In this document: in pieces, positions 50,820 to 60,058 of the stretch | Layout of the letters: every line of letters starts with the position of its first letter | How positions within the stretch are numbered: the stretch's first letter is position 1 | Assembly (NCBI RefSeq): GCF_003628555.1 | Contig: NZ_CP021731.1 | Span: 4,588,001-4,652,000, forward strand | DNA: 64,000 bases | Direction of reading: 5' to 3' | Source of the DNA: Azoarcus sp. DN11 | GTDB lineage: Bacteria; Pseudomonadota; Gammaproteobacteria; Burkholderiales; Rhodocyclaceae | The notes under the pieces: generated by a model | The model's database searches: none | Told to the model about the DNA's origin: nothing | What the model saw: the letters and a program-made list of their open reading frames with translations, nothing else | Translations under genes and position numbers: made by a program

Positions 50820-52124
50820 CTAAAGATCGCCCACGGCACGCTTCAGTCGCAGTCCAGCCAGCGCGGCGTCATAGTGCGCGGCGGCGTGATTGGCCTCGCT
50901 GTTGACGCGCAGGGTTTCGGCGTCCAGCACCTCGGTATGGGTGGACAGGCCGTTGGCATAGCGGTCGCGCACCACGCGCAGGTTTTCCTCGGCCTGGTCG
51001 ATGGCCGAGCGGGTGACCTCGATGCGCTTTCCCGTTTCCTCCACGTCGAGCCAAGTCTGGCGCACCTGCAGGGCGACCACCGAGGCGAGCTCCTCGCGCT
51101 GCTCCGTCAACGCTGCCGCCTGGCGCTCGACCGCGCCGGCGCGGTGACCGGCCACACCGCCATCGAACACGTTCCATCGGGCTCCCAGGGTGACCATCCA
51201 CTGCCCTTCATGCACCTGATAGCGGTTTTGCTGGTAGCCATAGCCGCCGGACAGCGCAATCTGCGGACGATTTTCTCCGCGCACGGCTGCCGCCTGATGG
51301 CGTAAGGCCTCGATCTGTCCGGCCAGCGCGGCCAATTCGCTGCGCTGGACGAGCGCCCGCTCGGTCAAGCGCGCCAAGGGTACCCGACCCGCATCGGGGG
51401 CCAGTTCATCCAAGCTGACGGCCTGGTCAAGCGGTCGCCCCAGCAGCCGGTTGTAGGCCGCGCGGGCCAGATCCAGGGCATTGGCCGCCTGCAGGGCCTT
51501 TTGCCGTGCATCGGCCAGGGCGACCCGCACGGAGAGCAGGTCGCTCCTGGCCACCATGCCCTGCTCGTGCAGGTTTCCCACATCGCGAGCATGGGCCGAC
51601 AGACTCTCGACATGGCTTTCGGCGACCTTCAGCATCCGGCCGGCGCGCAGCCCGTTGACGTAGGCATCGGCCACGCGCAGCTTGAGGTTCTGCACGTCGG
51701 CCGTCTCGCCCAGCCTCGCCGCCTCCAGGCCCGCCGCCGCCGCATCGATGCCGCGCTCGATGCGGCCCCCGGTGTAGAGCGGCAGGGTCGCCATGGCCTT
51801 GTAGGCGGCGCTGTCTTGCTGGGCCATCGGCATCTGCAGCGACTGGCCGAGCAGGTCGGCCCTGAACGCCGGCGTCTTGTCGAGGGCGATATAGCCTGCC
51901 TCCAGACTCACGCTGGGCAGGCTGCTGGATCGGGCAGCCTCCAGCAGGCTCTCGGCGGCGCCGGTGTTTTCGCGCGCCGCCTTCAGGCCGCGGTCCACGC
52001 CCAGGGCGGTGTCCCATGCCTGCGGCAGGGATTCGGCAGCGGCGTTGCCCGCGAGCAGCGCGGCGGCCAGGCCTGCCAGCGGCAGCAGGCCGCGGAGTCT
52101 TTTTGGGTGATGAGCGGAATTCAT
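50820..52124 (-). CDS. TolC-family outer-membrane efflux protein
   Basis: A 434-residue OEP protein. A signal peptide is cleaved near AGNAAAES. Two repeats each supply coiled coils and barrel strands, such as AMATLPLYTGGRIERGIDAA and WNVFDGGVAGHRAGAVERQ, both ending in the (Y/F)xGGR/G turn typical of TolC. It may serve both the RND pump upstream and the ABC exporter downstream, as it stands between them. Confidence 0.92.
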   Translation of the reverse strand: MNSAHHPKRLRGLLPLAGLAAALLAGNAAAESLPQAWDTALGVDRGLKAARENTGAAESLLEAARSSSLPSVSLEAGYIALDKTPAFRADLLGQSLQMPMAQQDSAAYKAMATLPLYTGGRIERGIDAAAAGLEAARLGETADVQNLKLRVADAYVNGLRAGRMLKVAESHVESLSAHARDVGNLHEQGMVARSDLLSVRVALADARQKALQAANALDLARAAYNRLLGRPLDQAVSLDELAPDAGRVPLARLTERALVQRSELAALAGQIEALRHQAAAVRGENRPQIALSGGYGYQQNRYQVHEGQWMVTLGARWNVFDGGVAGHRAGAVERQAAALTEQREELASVVALQVRQTWLDVEETGKRIEVTRSAIDQAEENLRVVRDRYANGLSTHTEVLDAETLRVNSEANHAAAHYDAALAGLRLKRAVGDL

Positions 52125-55100
52125 GTTGTTCCTTCTTTTGTGGCCGCTTCTTTGCGCTGTTTGTGGCGCAGCAGCAGATAGAGCAGCAGGGGCACGACGA
52201 TCAGGGTGAGCACGGTGGAGACCAGCGTGCCGAAGATCAGCGAGATGGCCAGGCCGCCGAACACCGGGTCGGCGAGCATCACGGCGCTGCCCAGGACGAT
52301 GGCCAGCGCCGTCAGCAGGATGGGACGCAGGCGCACCGCACCGGCTTCGAGGATGGCTTCGCGCAGGTCCATGCCCTGGCGCCGGTAGTCGAGCACGAAG
52401 TCGATGATGAGCAGCGAGTTGCGCACCACCACGCCGGCCAGGGCGATGATGCCGATCATGGAGGTGGCGTTGAACGGCTGCCCCATGAGCCAGTGTCCCG
52501 GAAAGACACCGGCCAGCCCCAGGGGGATCGCCGCCATAGCGACCAGCGGCAGGCTGAAGGACTGGTAATAGGCCACCAGCACCAGGAAGATGAAGGTGAT
52601 CGCCAGCCCCAGGGCACCCAGCATGTCGCGGTAGGTATCGAGCGTCATGCGCAGTTCGCCATCCCAGAGCAGGCGGGGGCCGTCCAGGGTGTCGGGCGCC
52701 ACCGGCTTGAAGCGCAGGTTGCCGGTCACAAGGCGGCTGCCGTCGGCCAGCGCCAGGCCGTCCAGGCGCCGGTCGAGATCGAGCACCGCGTAGACGGGGG
52801 CGGTGGATTCGAGCTCGCCGCCCACGAAGGTGACGCGCTCGCCATCCTTGTGCAGGATGGGCCGGTCGGCCCGGGCGGGCGCCACCTGCACCAGTTCCGA
52901 CAACGGCACCCGCTGGCCCTGCCGATTGGTCAGCGACACCCGTGTCAGCAGTTCGGGGTCGATTTGGTGGCTGCGCGGGATTTGCAAGCGGATGGGCACG
53001 GGGTTCTTTTCGCCTTGAACATGGGCGCGCCCCAATGCCTCGCCGTCGATCAAGCGGCGCAGCGCGACGGCCACCTCGGCGACGGTCAGCCCGGAGAGCG
53101 CGGCCTTTTCCCGGTCGACGGTCAGGCGGTGTTGGTACACATCCTCGACCTCGGTGTCGGTGACTTCGACCATGTCGTAGGTTTGCCCGAAGGCCGCTTT
53201 GACCTGCCCGGAGAGCGCGCGCAGTTGCTGCGGGTCGGTGCCGTAGATTTCGGCCAGCACCGTGGCGCGCACCGGCGGCCCCGGCGGGTCTTCCACCAGC
53301 TGCACGGTACTGCCGGGGAAGCGCGCGGCGATGGCCTGCACCGCGGGACGCAGCTCGCGAACGATATCGATTGAGGTCTTGTCGCGCGCCGTTTTGTCCC
53401 GGAGGTTGACGCGGACTTCCCCCACATGCGGTCCCTGCTTGCTGCCGGCGCCGCGCAGCAGGCCATTGAAGTCGATCACACCGGCCTGGCCGATCCAGCT
53501 CTGGTAATCGCTCACGTCGGGGTTCTGGCGCAACAGGGCACCGATCTCACGGGCGAGGCGATCGGTGGTTTCTACCGGGGTGGTCTCCGGCAGGTCGAAG
53601 GTGATGTTGAAGGTATTCTTGTCGTCCTTGGGCATCATCGCCATCTCGACGCCGAACCAGGTCTGCGGCCCGCTCAGACCCGCCGGGCGCACGAACTGCC
53701 AGGCGGCCTGGAACAGGGAGAGCACGATCGCCAGGGCGGCCAGCAGAAAGACGCCCCGCCGTCTGGGCGGGCGGTCCACCAAGGGCGCCATGAGCGCGTG
53801 GTAGAAGCGGTGCAGGCGGTCCCCGGTGTCGTGGTCTTCCAGGTCGTGCCCCTCGCCCGGTTTGAGCCAGCGGTTGGCCGCCCAGGGCACGACGGCATAG
53901 GCCACCAGCAGGGAGGCGGCCATGGCGACGGGGACGTTGAAGGCGACCGGATAGAAATACTGCCCCGTCATGCCGGAGACGATCAGCAGCGAGCCGAACA
54001 CCAGCATCACCGCCAGCGTCGCCAGGTTGGTGGGGGAGCCGATCTCGTTGACCGCCTGCACCGTGGCCCGCGCCTTGTCCTCCTGGCCGAGGCGGGCGTA
54101 GCGGCGGTGGATGTTCTCGATGACGACGATCGCGGCATCGACCAGCAGCCCGAGCGATAGGATCAGCGCGAACAGGGAGACGCGGTTGATGGTCAGGCTC
54201 CCGAAATAGGCCGCGCCCAGGGTGAGCGCCAGAATCAGCGGCACCGTCACGCCCACGATCAGCGCCTCCTTCAGCCCCAGGAAGACGGCGGTCACCAGGA
54301 ACACGGCCAGCACGGCGATGCCCAGGTGCTCGATCAGGCCGTTGACGGCGGCGTCCGCCTTCTGGCCGTCGTTGCGGGTCACCACGAGCTCGACGTCGGC
54401 CGGTACGAATTGCACCCGCATCCGCTCGATGCGGGCGAGCACCTCATCAGCAACGACCACGGCATTGGTGCCGGCCTTCTTGGCCACAGCCAGTGTCACC
54501 GCCGGCATCTCCGCCTGCTGCACCTTGCCGAAGCGCGCATCGGCCGGACCGAAGGCCATGCGGCTCAGTTTATCCCGCTCTTCGGGGGGGCCGTCGACGA
54601 CGCGCGCCACCTCGCCCAGGTAGATGGGGCGGCCGGCGTGGTTGCCGACGATCAGGCGCCCGAGCTCCTCCGCCGAGGCGAGGAAGCCGTCCAGGTACAC
54701 CTGGCGGTTCTCGCCCTGCTGCACCACCGTGCCCAGGGGAGCGGCGACGTTGCCCGCGCTCAGGAAGGCGCGCACCTGGTCCAGCGTCACGCCAAAGGAC
54801 TGCAGGCGCTGCGGGTCTAGTTCGATGCGCATCTCCCGGTCGCGGCCACCCTGCACGAAAGTGGTGGATACCGCCTCCAGGCTGCGCAGCCCCTCCAGCA
54901 TGCGGTCGGCCAGCCGCTTCAGCGCATAGTCGTCATAGCGCTCCGAGGCCAGAGTGACCGTGACGATGGGCACGTCGTCTACGTCCACACTGCGGATGAG
55001 CGGCTCCATCGCCCCGAGGGGCAGGCGGTCGCGCTGGCCGAGCACGCGGTCGTAGAGCTTGACCAGGGATTTCTCCTTGTTCTCCCCTACCTTGAACTGC

Positions 55101-55402
55101 ACCATCAGCACGCCCAGCGAGTTCATTGCCGTGGCGTAGGTGTGGTCCACCCCCGGGATCTGCTTGACGATACCCTCCAGTGGCCGGATCACTAGTTCCT
55201 CCACCTCTTCGGGGGAGGCGCCGGGCAGGGCCACCCGCACCTCGGCGCCGGGCACCACGATCTGCGGGTTTTCCTCGCGCGGGGTGAGCGCCATTGCCAG
55301 CAGGCCCAGCAGCGCACAGGCGAGCATGAACAGCACGGTCAGTTTGGAGGAAACGAATATCTCGGCCAGGCGTCCGGCGCTGTTGAGTCTGCGGTCGGTC
55401 AT
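52121..55402 (-). CDS. RND-superfamily efflux pump, inner-membrane subunit
   Basis: A 1093-residue proton-driven pump. It has the N-terminal helix TVLFMLACALLGLLAMALTP, the porter region VRVALPGASPEEVEELVIRPLE, the helix-4 region RVSLFALILSLGLLVDAAIVVIENI with acidic residues of the proton relay, and C-terminal helices with SMIGIIALAGVVVRNSLLIIDF. The REENPQIVVPGAEV segment places it among AcrB/MdtC-like pumps of the hydrophobic-compound kind rather than metal pumps. The start shares one base with the adaptor stop. The substrate is unknown. Confidence 0.92.
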   Translation of the reverse strand: MTDRRLNSAGRLAEIFVSSKLTVLFMLACALLGLLAMALTPREENPQIVVPGAEVRVALPGASPEEVEELVIRPLEGIVKQIPGVDHTYATAMNSLGVLMVQFKVGENKEKSLVKLYDRVLGQRDRLPLGAMEPLIRSVDVDDVPIVTVTLASERYDDYALKRLADRMLEGLRSLEAVSTTFVQGGRDREMRIELDPQRLQSFGVTLDQVRAFLSAGNVAAPLGTVVQQGENRQVYLDGFLASAEELGRLIVGNHAGRPIYLGEVARVVDGPPEERDKLSRMAFGPADARFGKVQQAEMPAVTLAVAKKAGTNAVVVADEVLARIERMRVQFVPADVELVVTRNDGQKADAAVNGLIEHLGIAVLAVFLVTAVFLGLKEALIVGVTVPLILALTLGAAYFGSLTINRVSLFALILSLGLLVDAAIVVIENIHRRYARLGQEDKARATVQAVNEIGSPTNLATLAVMLVFGSLLIVSGMTGQYFYPVAFNVPVAMAASLLVAYAVVPWAANRWLKPGEGHDLEDHDTGDRLHRFYHALMAPLVDRPPRRRGVFLLAALAIVLSLFQAAWQFVRPAGLSGPQTWFGVEMAMMPKDDKNTFNITFDLPETTPVETTDRLAREIGALLRQNPDVSDYQSWIGQAGVIDFNGLLRGAGSKQGPHVGEVRVNLRDKTARDKTSIDIVRELRPAVQAIAARFPGSTVQLVEDPPGPPVRATVLAEIYGTDPQQLRALSGQVKAAFGQTYDMVEVTDTEVEDVYQHRLTVDREKAALSGLTVAEVAVALRRLIDGEALGRAHVQGEKNPVPIRLQIPRSHQIDPELLTRVSLTNRQGQRVPLSELVQVAPARADRPILHKDGERVTFVGGELESTAPVYAVLDLDRRLDGLALADGSRLVTGNLRFKPVAPDTLDGPRLLWDGELRMTLDTYRDMLGALGLAITFIFLVLVAYYQSFSLPLVAMAAIPLGLAGVFPGHWLMGQPFNATSMIGIIALAGVVVRNSLLIIDFVLDYRRQGMDLREAILEAGAVRLRPILLTALAIVLGSAVMLADPVFGGLAISLIFGTLVSTVLTLIVVPLLLYLLLRHKQRKEAATKEGTT

Positions 55403-56481
55403 CACGGCGCCTCCGCCGGCATGACGCGGTCGCCGTCGCGCAGGGCGGGCTCGACCGCTGCCACCAAGCGCTCGTCGGCTGCCAGACCGGCGCTCACCTC
55501 GACCCGGTCGGGCCATTCGCGGCCGGTGCGCAGCCAGCGGAACAGCGCCCGGCCCTCGCCGTCCAGCACGAAAACGCCGGTGAGCCCGCCGCGCTCGGCC
55601 AGCGCCCGCCGCGGCACCACCGGCGAGGGGCTTTCCCCGACCGTGAAGACTGCGCGGCCGAACATCCCCGGCATCAGCCCTACCGTCTCTGGCAGCGCGA
55701 TCTTGACCTGGTAGCTGCGAGTAACAGGATCGCCGGAGGGAACCACCCGGGTCACCGTGCCTTCCAAGGGCGTGGGCAGGCGGTCAAGGCTGACCACCGC
55801 CGGCTTGCCCTCGCCCATGGCGGCGACCTGGCCTTCCGCCACGAAGGTCTCGAACAGCAGGCCACGCCCCGACTCCACGGTCAACAACGGCATGCCGGGC
55901 ACAGCGAGATCGCCGGCCCGTTTCAGGCGGGCCACCACCGTGCCGGCCACGGGGCTGACGATTTCGGCATAGGCGCGCTGGGCCAGCGCCGTGTCGAGAC
56001 CGGCGCGCGCCTGGTTCAGGACCTCGCGGGCGGCGTCAAACTTCAGGCGCACCTTGCGCATCTCGTTTTCCGAGACGCTGCCGCGTTCGAACAGGCGCTC
56101 GAATCGCTCGCGGTCGGTCTGCGCATCCCGGAAGGCGGCCTCGGCTGCGCCTTGGGCCGCGCGCGTTTGGCGGATGCCGCCTTCCACGTCCGCGGCATCG
56201 AGGCGGGCAAGCACCTGGCCGCGCCGCACCCGTTCACCCTCCTGCACCCGGATCTCGCGGATATAACCGCTCAGCCGCGAGGCGACCTCGACGCGCTGAT
56301 CGGACACCACCGAGCCGACCGTAGTGTACTCGACCGGTGCACTGGCGGTCGCCGTCATGACCGGAAGATTCCAGGTCTTGGCGTCGATTTGAGTCGGGGC
56401 CTCCGGCGCTTTACCGCATCCGGTCAAGAGAGCGTAGAGCACCAGCGGCGCCATGTGTGTGAGCAGGTTTTTTCTTTTCAT
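55402..56481 (-). CDS. RND periplasmic adaptor lipoprotein
   Basis: A 359-residue membrane-fusion lipoprotein. Lipobox LLTGC (Cys about 22), barrel-sandwich halves RLSGYIREIRVQEGERVRRG and VSPVAGTVVARLKRAGDLAV around a coiled-coil hairpin, then a beta barrel (GTVTRVVPSGDPVTRSYQVKI). Partner of the RND pump that follows. The 266 bp before it contain only a possible TolC relic. Confidence 0.92.
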   Translation of the reverse strand: MKRKNLLTHMAPLVLYALLTGCGKAPEAPTQIDAKTWNLPVMTATASAPVEYTTVGSVVSDQRVEVASRLSGYIREIRVQEGERVRRGQVLARLDAADVEGGIRQTRAAQGAAEAAFRDAQTDRERFERLFERGSVSENEMRKVRLKFDAAREVLNQARAGLDTALAQRAYAEIVSPVAGTVVARLKRAGDLAVPGMPLLTVESGRGLLFETFVAEGQVAAMGEGKPAVVSLDRLPTPLEGTVTRVVPSGDPVTRSYQVKIALPETVGLMPGMFGRAVFTVGESPSPVVPRRALAERGGLTGVFVLDGEGRALFRWLRTGREWPDRVEVSAGLAADERLVAAVEPALRDGDRVMPAEAP

Positions 56482-56516
56482 GGGGCGGGTTTTTCCGATT
56501 GGACTTTAAATGGTGA

Positions 56517-56725
56517 TTAGCAGGACGCGGGCCAGCCATTCTGCGGACGCGGCCTTGTCGGTGCCGCGAGTGTTGCGGCGGCCGGTGCGGAGCGGCCTCG
56601 TAGGCAGCGCGCTCCGGCTGGGGCATCCGCATCTGAAACTGTTTGCCGAGCTGATCGGCACCGAATGCCGGTGTGCTGCCGAAAGACAGAAGAGCGCCGG
56701 ACAGAACGTGCGAGAGCCACATTGA
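56517..56725 (-). pseudogene. Possible remnant of a TolC-like gene
   Basis: In the 266-bp gap a minus-strand frame reads STPAFGADQLGKQFQMRMPQ, which parallels TPAFRADLLGQSLQMPMAQQ of the TolC protein at 50820-52124, with AAYEA against AAYKA after it. It has no matching beginning or end. It may be the trace of a duplication or rearrangement. Weakly supported. Confidence 0.35.
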
Positions 56726-56747
56726 ATGGGGGCGTGGTGAAGGCAAG

Positions 56748-59276
56748 TTACTTCTCTCTTTTGCGGAAATACACCTGGGCAACGCGGCGAGCAAACACCA
56801 CCTTTTGACGCCACCAAACATGCAGCGATGTCCGCACTCTGTCGGTCCACGAAGCGCCCGGGGGCAACAGCTCCCGTCCCAGCACCGACTCGAACGCCCG
56901 TAGCTGCGCCAAGTAGACCTGGACGTGACGCAATTCGAAGCGCTGCGGGTCGATCTGCCCGTAGTCTTCCACGAGCCGGTTGAATAGCGCGCGCAGCCGG
57001 TCCGCGCGAAGACGGAGCAGACCGTCTTCGGCATGCTCCGTCGCCAGCCGGGCGAGTTCGAGTCCCCGATTGACGAGCGCGTCAAACCCCTTGATGGCAG
57101 GGCGACCCTCCAAGCGCCCGATCCGCTGGAACGGAAGTTCCAAGTACACCGCGAGCACACGCCGCAAGTCGGCGAGGATCGCCTCCTCCAGTGCCAGGGG
57201 AGGACGCTCGACAAGCGGGATATCCTCGGTTCCCGATGCCGACCGGCAGGCCCGCAAGTCCTCGACATAAAGCCGGGAATCGCTGAAATACCCAGTGACC
57301 TGTCGGGTTGTTGCCTGCTCAAGCTCGTCGCGAGACGCGTCGCTGAGCACGCGCGCCATCGAGCGCAATGGCTGCCACATCGAGAGCGGAAAACGGGAAA
57401 AGCGATAAGGCGCCTGAGTTCCAGGCAGCAAACGGTAGGCGATCAATTCCTCCTGCAACGACGGGTCTTCTTCGAACCGTGCTCGGATGCCCTCGAACAC
57501 GTCCAAAGGCATGCTCGGCAGCCCTATCCGGTTGCCGAGGGAGCGGCGGCCATAGCCACCGGCCGCAAGCATCTGCGCCACGACGTCCGCGCAATTGAAA
57601 TCGCTCCGGTGCCATTGCAGGCTGCCATCCCGGAACGCGCCTTCCTGGCGGCGCGCCTCGGCCACCATCGCGGCGCGGCTTTCGGGGGGAACGCCCCGGA
57701 CGCGCAAACCGAGCGTCTCGCGGCCGTAGGCCATGCCATAGGTGTTGGTATGAACTTGCGATGGGGACGGACGAGTGACACCGTACAAATAGTCCGCAAG
57801 GCTCACGTGCTGGAGAAAATTTGGATCGACGGAAGGGTCCGCGATGTAGTTCGCGCTATAAACGACGCCCTCGATACGGATGGCAAGGTGTCCGAACGGA
57901 TTTTCGCGGACGAGCCGCTCCGGCGTCTGCGAGGTCGCGTAGGAAAGCAGCAACTCGACCTCGGCCGGTGACTCGGCGTCGAGTCGTGCGAGCGCTGCGT
58001 CGATACCGAGCACCGGCGCGCCATCTTCGACCCCGTAAGTCGGCAATGGATGTACGGGATCCTCCGCGTCGTCCAGTGCGAACCGGGCGATGCTGACGAT
58101 GTTCGTCCGCTCTCTGTACTGCCGTTGGGCGGTGAGGATTTCTTCCCGTCGGACCGGATCGGAGAGGATTTCCTCGACCAGTCTTCCCGCGTCTTCCGCA
58201 TTGCCAGCAAAACTGGCCAGCCCTTGGCGCACGAACAGGGCGGCGTTCTCGCGCTCGTGGCCGCTGATGACATCGAGGAGGATAGTCGGCACGCCGATCG
58301 TGAACGCTTCCGCCGGCGTCAGTCCTCCCGCCTTGGTGATCAGGACGTCGGCGGCACCCATGTACGCAGTCATGTCGGATCGTGGCACCAGTCCCACGAC
58401 CTTCAGTGTTAGCCGCGACGGCAGGCTTCCGCGCAGCTCCTCCAGCCTGGCGCGCAGGCGCGCATTCGCGCCACAGGCGGCGATGATCTGCAGGCTGCCG
58501 GGAACATGACGCATCACGCCGTCGATGATGCCCGCATAGTCCCCCTGGCCTTCCTTGCCGCCCGCGAGCGTCAGGGTGGGAATGTCCGGCGATAACCCGA
58601 TACGCGCGCGGATGTCCTGGCGAGCGACTGCGGACACCGCCTCAAACTGCACCGGCATCCCGCTGGTGATTACCTTGTCCGGTGGCACGCCTGCCGCCAG
58701 CCAGCGCGATTCCAGTTCCGGGTGCGCCAGAAAGGTGCGATCAATCAGCTTGGAGATACGTGGAAAGTAGCCCTCGAAAAAGTCCGTATGCAGCCATCCG
58801 ATTCTTCGATTGGCCAGGAACCCCTTTTCGCGCAGCGTTCCCAGCACCTGGGCGGCGCCGTAGTGGGTCGACAGGATGACGTCCGGCGCCTCTTGGGTCA
58901 GGTAGGCGTTAACTTTCCCCTCAGGGTAGTCAGTGGGCAGCATCGACAGCGAGGGAATGCGGTTGCCTCCGGTTTGCGTCGCGTCGAACAGGCTCTCGAA
59001 GCACTCGGGCAAGTTGCTGGCGACGAACCAGTACAGGCGTTCGTCGACTCTCCGCCAAACCGGGTGCATGAAGGCGCGAATGTCCTGTAGAACCACCTCG
59101 GTGCGCCGGGATTGTCGATGTATTTCAGCCCTTATGGCTTGAGCAGCGCTGATGTGCCCGTAGCCGATCGACGAATAGAAAATGACGATCTTCTTCGGTG
59201 GCAAGGACGCGTCCATTTTCATTCCCTGCTGGCTTGTCACGCGGGCCGGCTGAGGGTTGGGGCTCATTAAATTCAT
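56748..59276 (-). CDS. Glycosyltransferase (MGDG synthase/MurG-like) fused to a permuted papain-like domain
   Basis: An 842-residue protein. Residues 28-400 form a GT28-type lipid glycosyltransferase: IVIFYSSIGYGHISAAQAI, GWLHTDFFEGYFPR, TLAGGKEGQGDYAGI and VLITKAGGLTPAEAFTIGVP, the sugar-nucleotide site. Residues about 435-620 look like a circularly permuted NlpC/P60 (LRAT/YaeF-like) fold with His first (FGHLAIRI, H463) and Cys later (NCADVVAQML, C562). A helical C-terminal third and a basic end (FARRVAQVYFRKREK) follow. It could glycosylate a diacylglycerol-like lipid and transfer or remove an acyl chain. The fold call for the middle domain is inference from two short motifs. Confidence 0.75.
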   Translation of the reverse strand: MNLMSPNPQPARVTSQQGMKMDASLPPKKIVIFYSSIGYGHISAAQAIRAEIHRQSRRTEVVLQDIRAFMHPVWRRVDERLYWFVASNLPECFESLFDATQTGGNRIPSLSMLPTDYPEGKVNAYLTQEAPDVILSTHYGAAQVLGTLREKGFLANRRIGWLHTDFFEGYFPRISKLIDRTFLAHPELESRWLAAGVPPDKVITSGMPVQFEAVSAVARQDIRARIGLSPDIPTLTLAGGKEGQGDYAGIIDGVMRHVPGSLQIIAACGANARLRARLEELRGSLPSRLTLKVVGLVPRSDMTAYMGAADVLITKAGGLTPAEAFTIGVPTILLDVISGHERENAALFVRQGLASFAGNAEDAGRLVEEILSDPVRREEILTAQRQYRERTNIVSIARFALDDAEDPVHPLPTYGVEDGAPVLGIDAALARLDAESPAEVELLLSYATSQTPERLVRENPFGHLAIRIEGVVYSANYIADPSVDPNFLQHVSLADYLYGVTRPSPSQVHTNTYGMAYGRETLGLRVRGVPPESRAAMVAEARRQEGAFRDGSLQWHRSDFNCADVVAQMLAAGGYGRRSLGNRIGLPSMPLDVFEGIRARFEEDPSLQEELIAYRLLPGTQAPYRFSRFPLSMWQPLRSMARVLSDASRDELEQATTRQVTGYFSDSRLYVEDLRACRSASGTEDIPLVERPPLALEEAILADLRRVLAVYLELPFQRIGRLEGRPAIKGFDALVNRGLELARLATEHAEDGLLRLRADRLRALFNRLVEDYGQIDPQRFELRHVQVYLAQLRAFESVLGRELLPPGASWTDRVRTSLHVWWRQKVVFARRVAQVYFRKREK

Positions 59277-59278
59277 GA

Positions 59279-60058
59279 TTACTTTTCACTGCCTCCAGCC
59301 TCGATGCTGGCAGCGATCCGTTCAGCCAGTTCGAGTGGACGGCCGTTCCCTGTGGCCGTCGCAAGGGTGCGCGCCTCCTGCGTCGCCTGACGGCACAGGT
59401 CGCGCGCGGCGCACAGGAGGGCGGTGCGTGCCTCGCAGCGCTCCATGGCATTGGCTTCTTGCAGCAACACGTGGCTCGCCACGAGGGTTTCGCCGTAGCG
59501 CCGAGCGACGCCGGCGAGCGGTTCCGGGTAGCCCGCGAGCGCAGCCCCTGTGGCACCGGCCGCCCCGCCCAGCGGCGCCGCCAACCGTTGACGGGTTCGC
59601 ACCCGCTGCGTCGGGTCATCGACGCCATCTCGCGCCGGGCTCAGATTGGCGGCCTCCAATTCCGCGGCACGGTTGACCGCATTAGAAACCAGGGCGAGGA
59701 CTTGCAGGTCAGCGCAGCGCACCAGCAGGCGGAAGGCCCCGGTGGTCAAGTAGTCGCCCGCCAGCACGGTGGCGGCGTTGCCGAGATGCGCGGATGGGCC
59801 GCTCGCCGCATCGACGTGGGCATGCAATTGCTGCAGGCTGAGATGGATCAGGTCCAGGGCCGTGCCGGCATCGATGCCCGCCTGCCCGGGATGGAAGCTG
59901 CTGGTCACCAGCGCCCGGATCGGAATCTGCTGGCCTGACAGCAACAGGCGCAAGGCAAGCTGGACGGGGGCGGCCTCGCAGGTCAGGGCGCCTGTAATGG
60001 CGGCGCGGACGCCCGTCATCACAGCCTCGGGGAAGTTCATGGGATGCCTGTCAGTCAT
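59279..60058 (-). CDS. Polyprenyl-diphosphate-synthase-like protein lacking the aspartate-rich motif
   Basis: A 259-residue all-helical protein. LDLIHLSLQQLHAHVD (68-83) followed by HLGNAATVLAGDYLTTGAFRLL (in parts, 91-112) matches the first half of trans-prenyltransferases. However, the DDxxD that binds diphosphate is replaced by HAHVD (79-83), and no second DDxxD is visible. It is thus likely inactive as a synthase or a carrier/regulatory subunit, comparable to small subunits of some prenyl synthases. ATG 60058 follows AGGAGCG and overlaps the patatin stop; the next gene starts 2 bp after its stop. Confidence 0.6.
   Translation of the reverse strand: MTDRHPMNFPEAVMTGVRAAITGALTCEAAPVQLALRLLLSGQQIPIRALVTSSFHPGQAGIDAGTALDLIHLSLQQLHAHVDAASGPSAHLGNAATVLAGDYLTTGAFRLLVRCADLQVLALVSNAVNRAAELEAANLSPARDGVDDPTQRVRTRQRLAAPLGGAAGATGAALAGYPEPLAGVARRYGETLVASHVLLQEANAMERCEARTALLCAARDLCRQATQEARTLATATGNGRPLELAERIAASIEAGGSEK

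Noticed and set aside
53426..54160. Plus-strand frame opposite the RND pump gene
   Set aside because: Antisense mirror of conserved transmembrane segments; no independent evidence.
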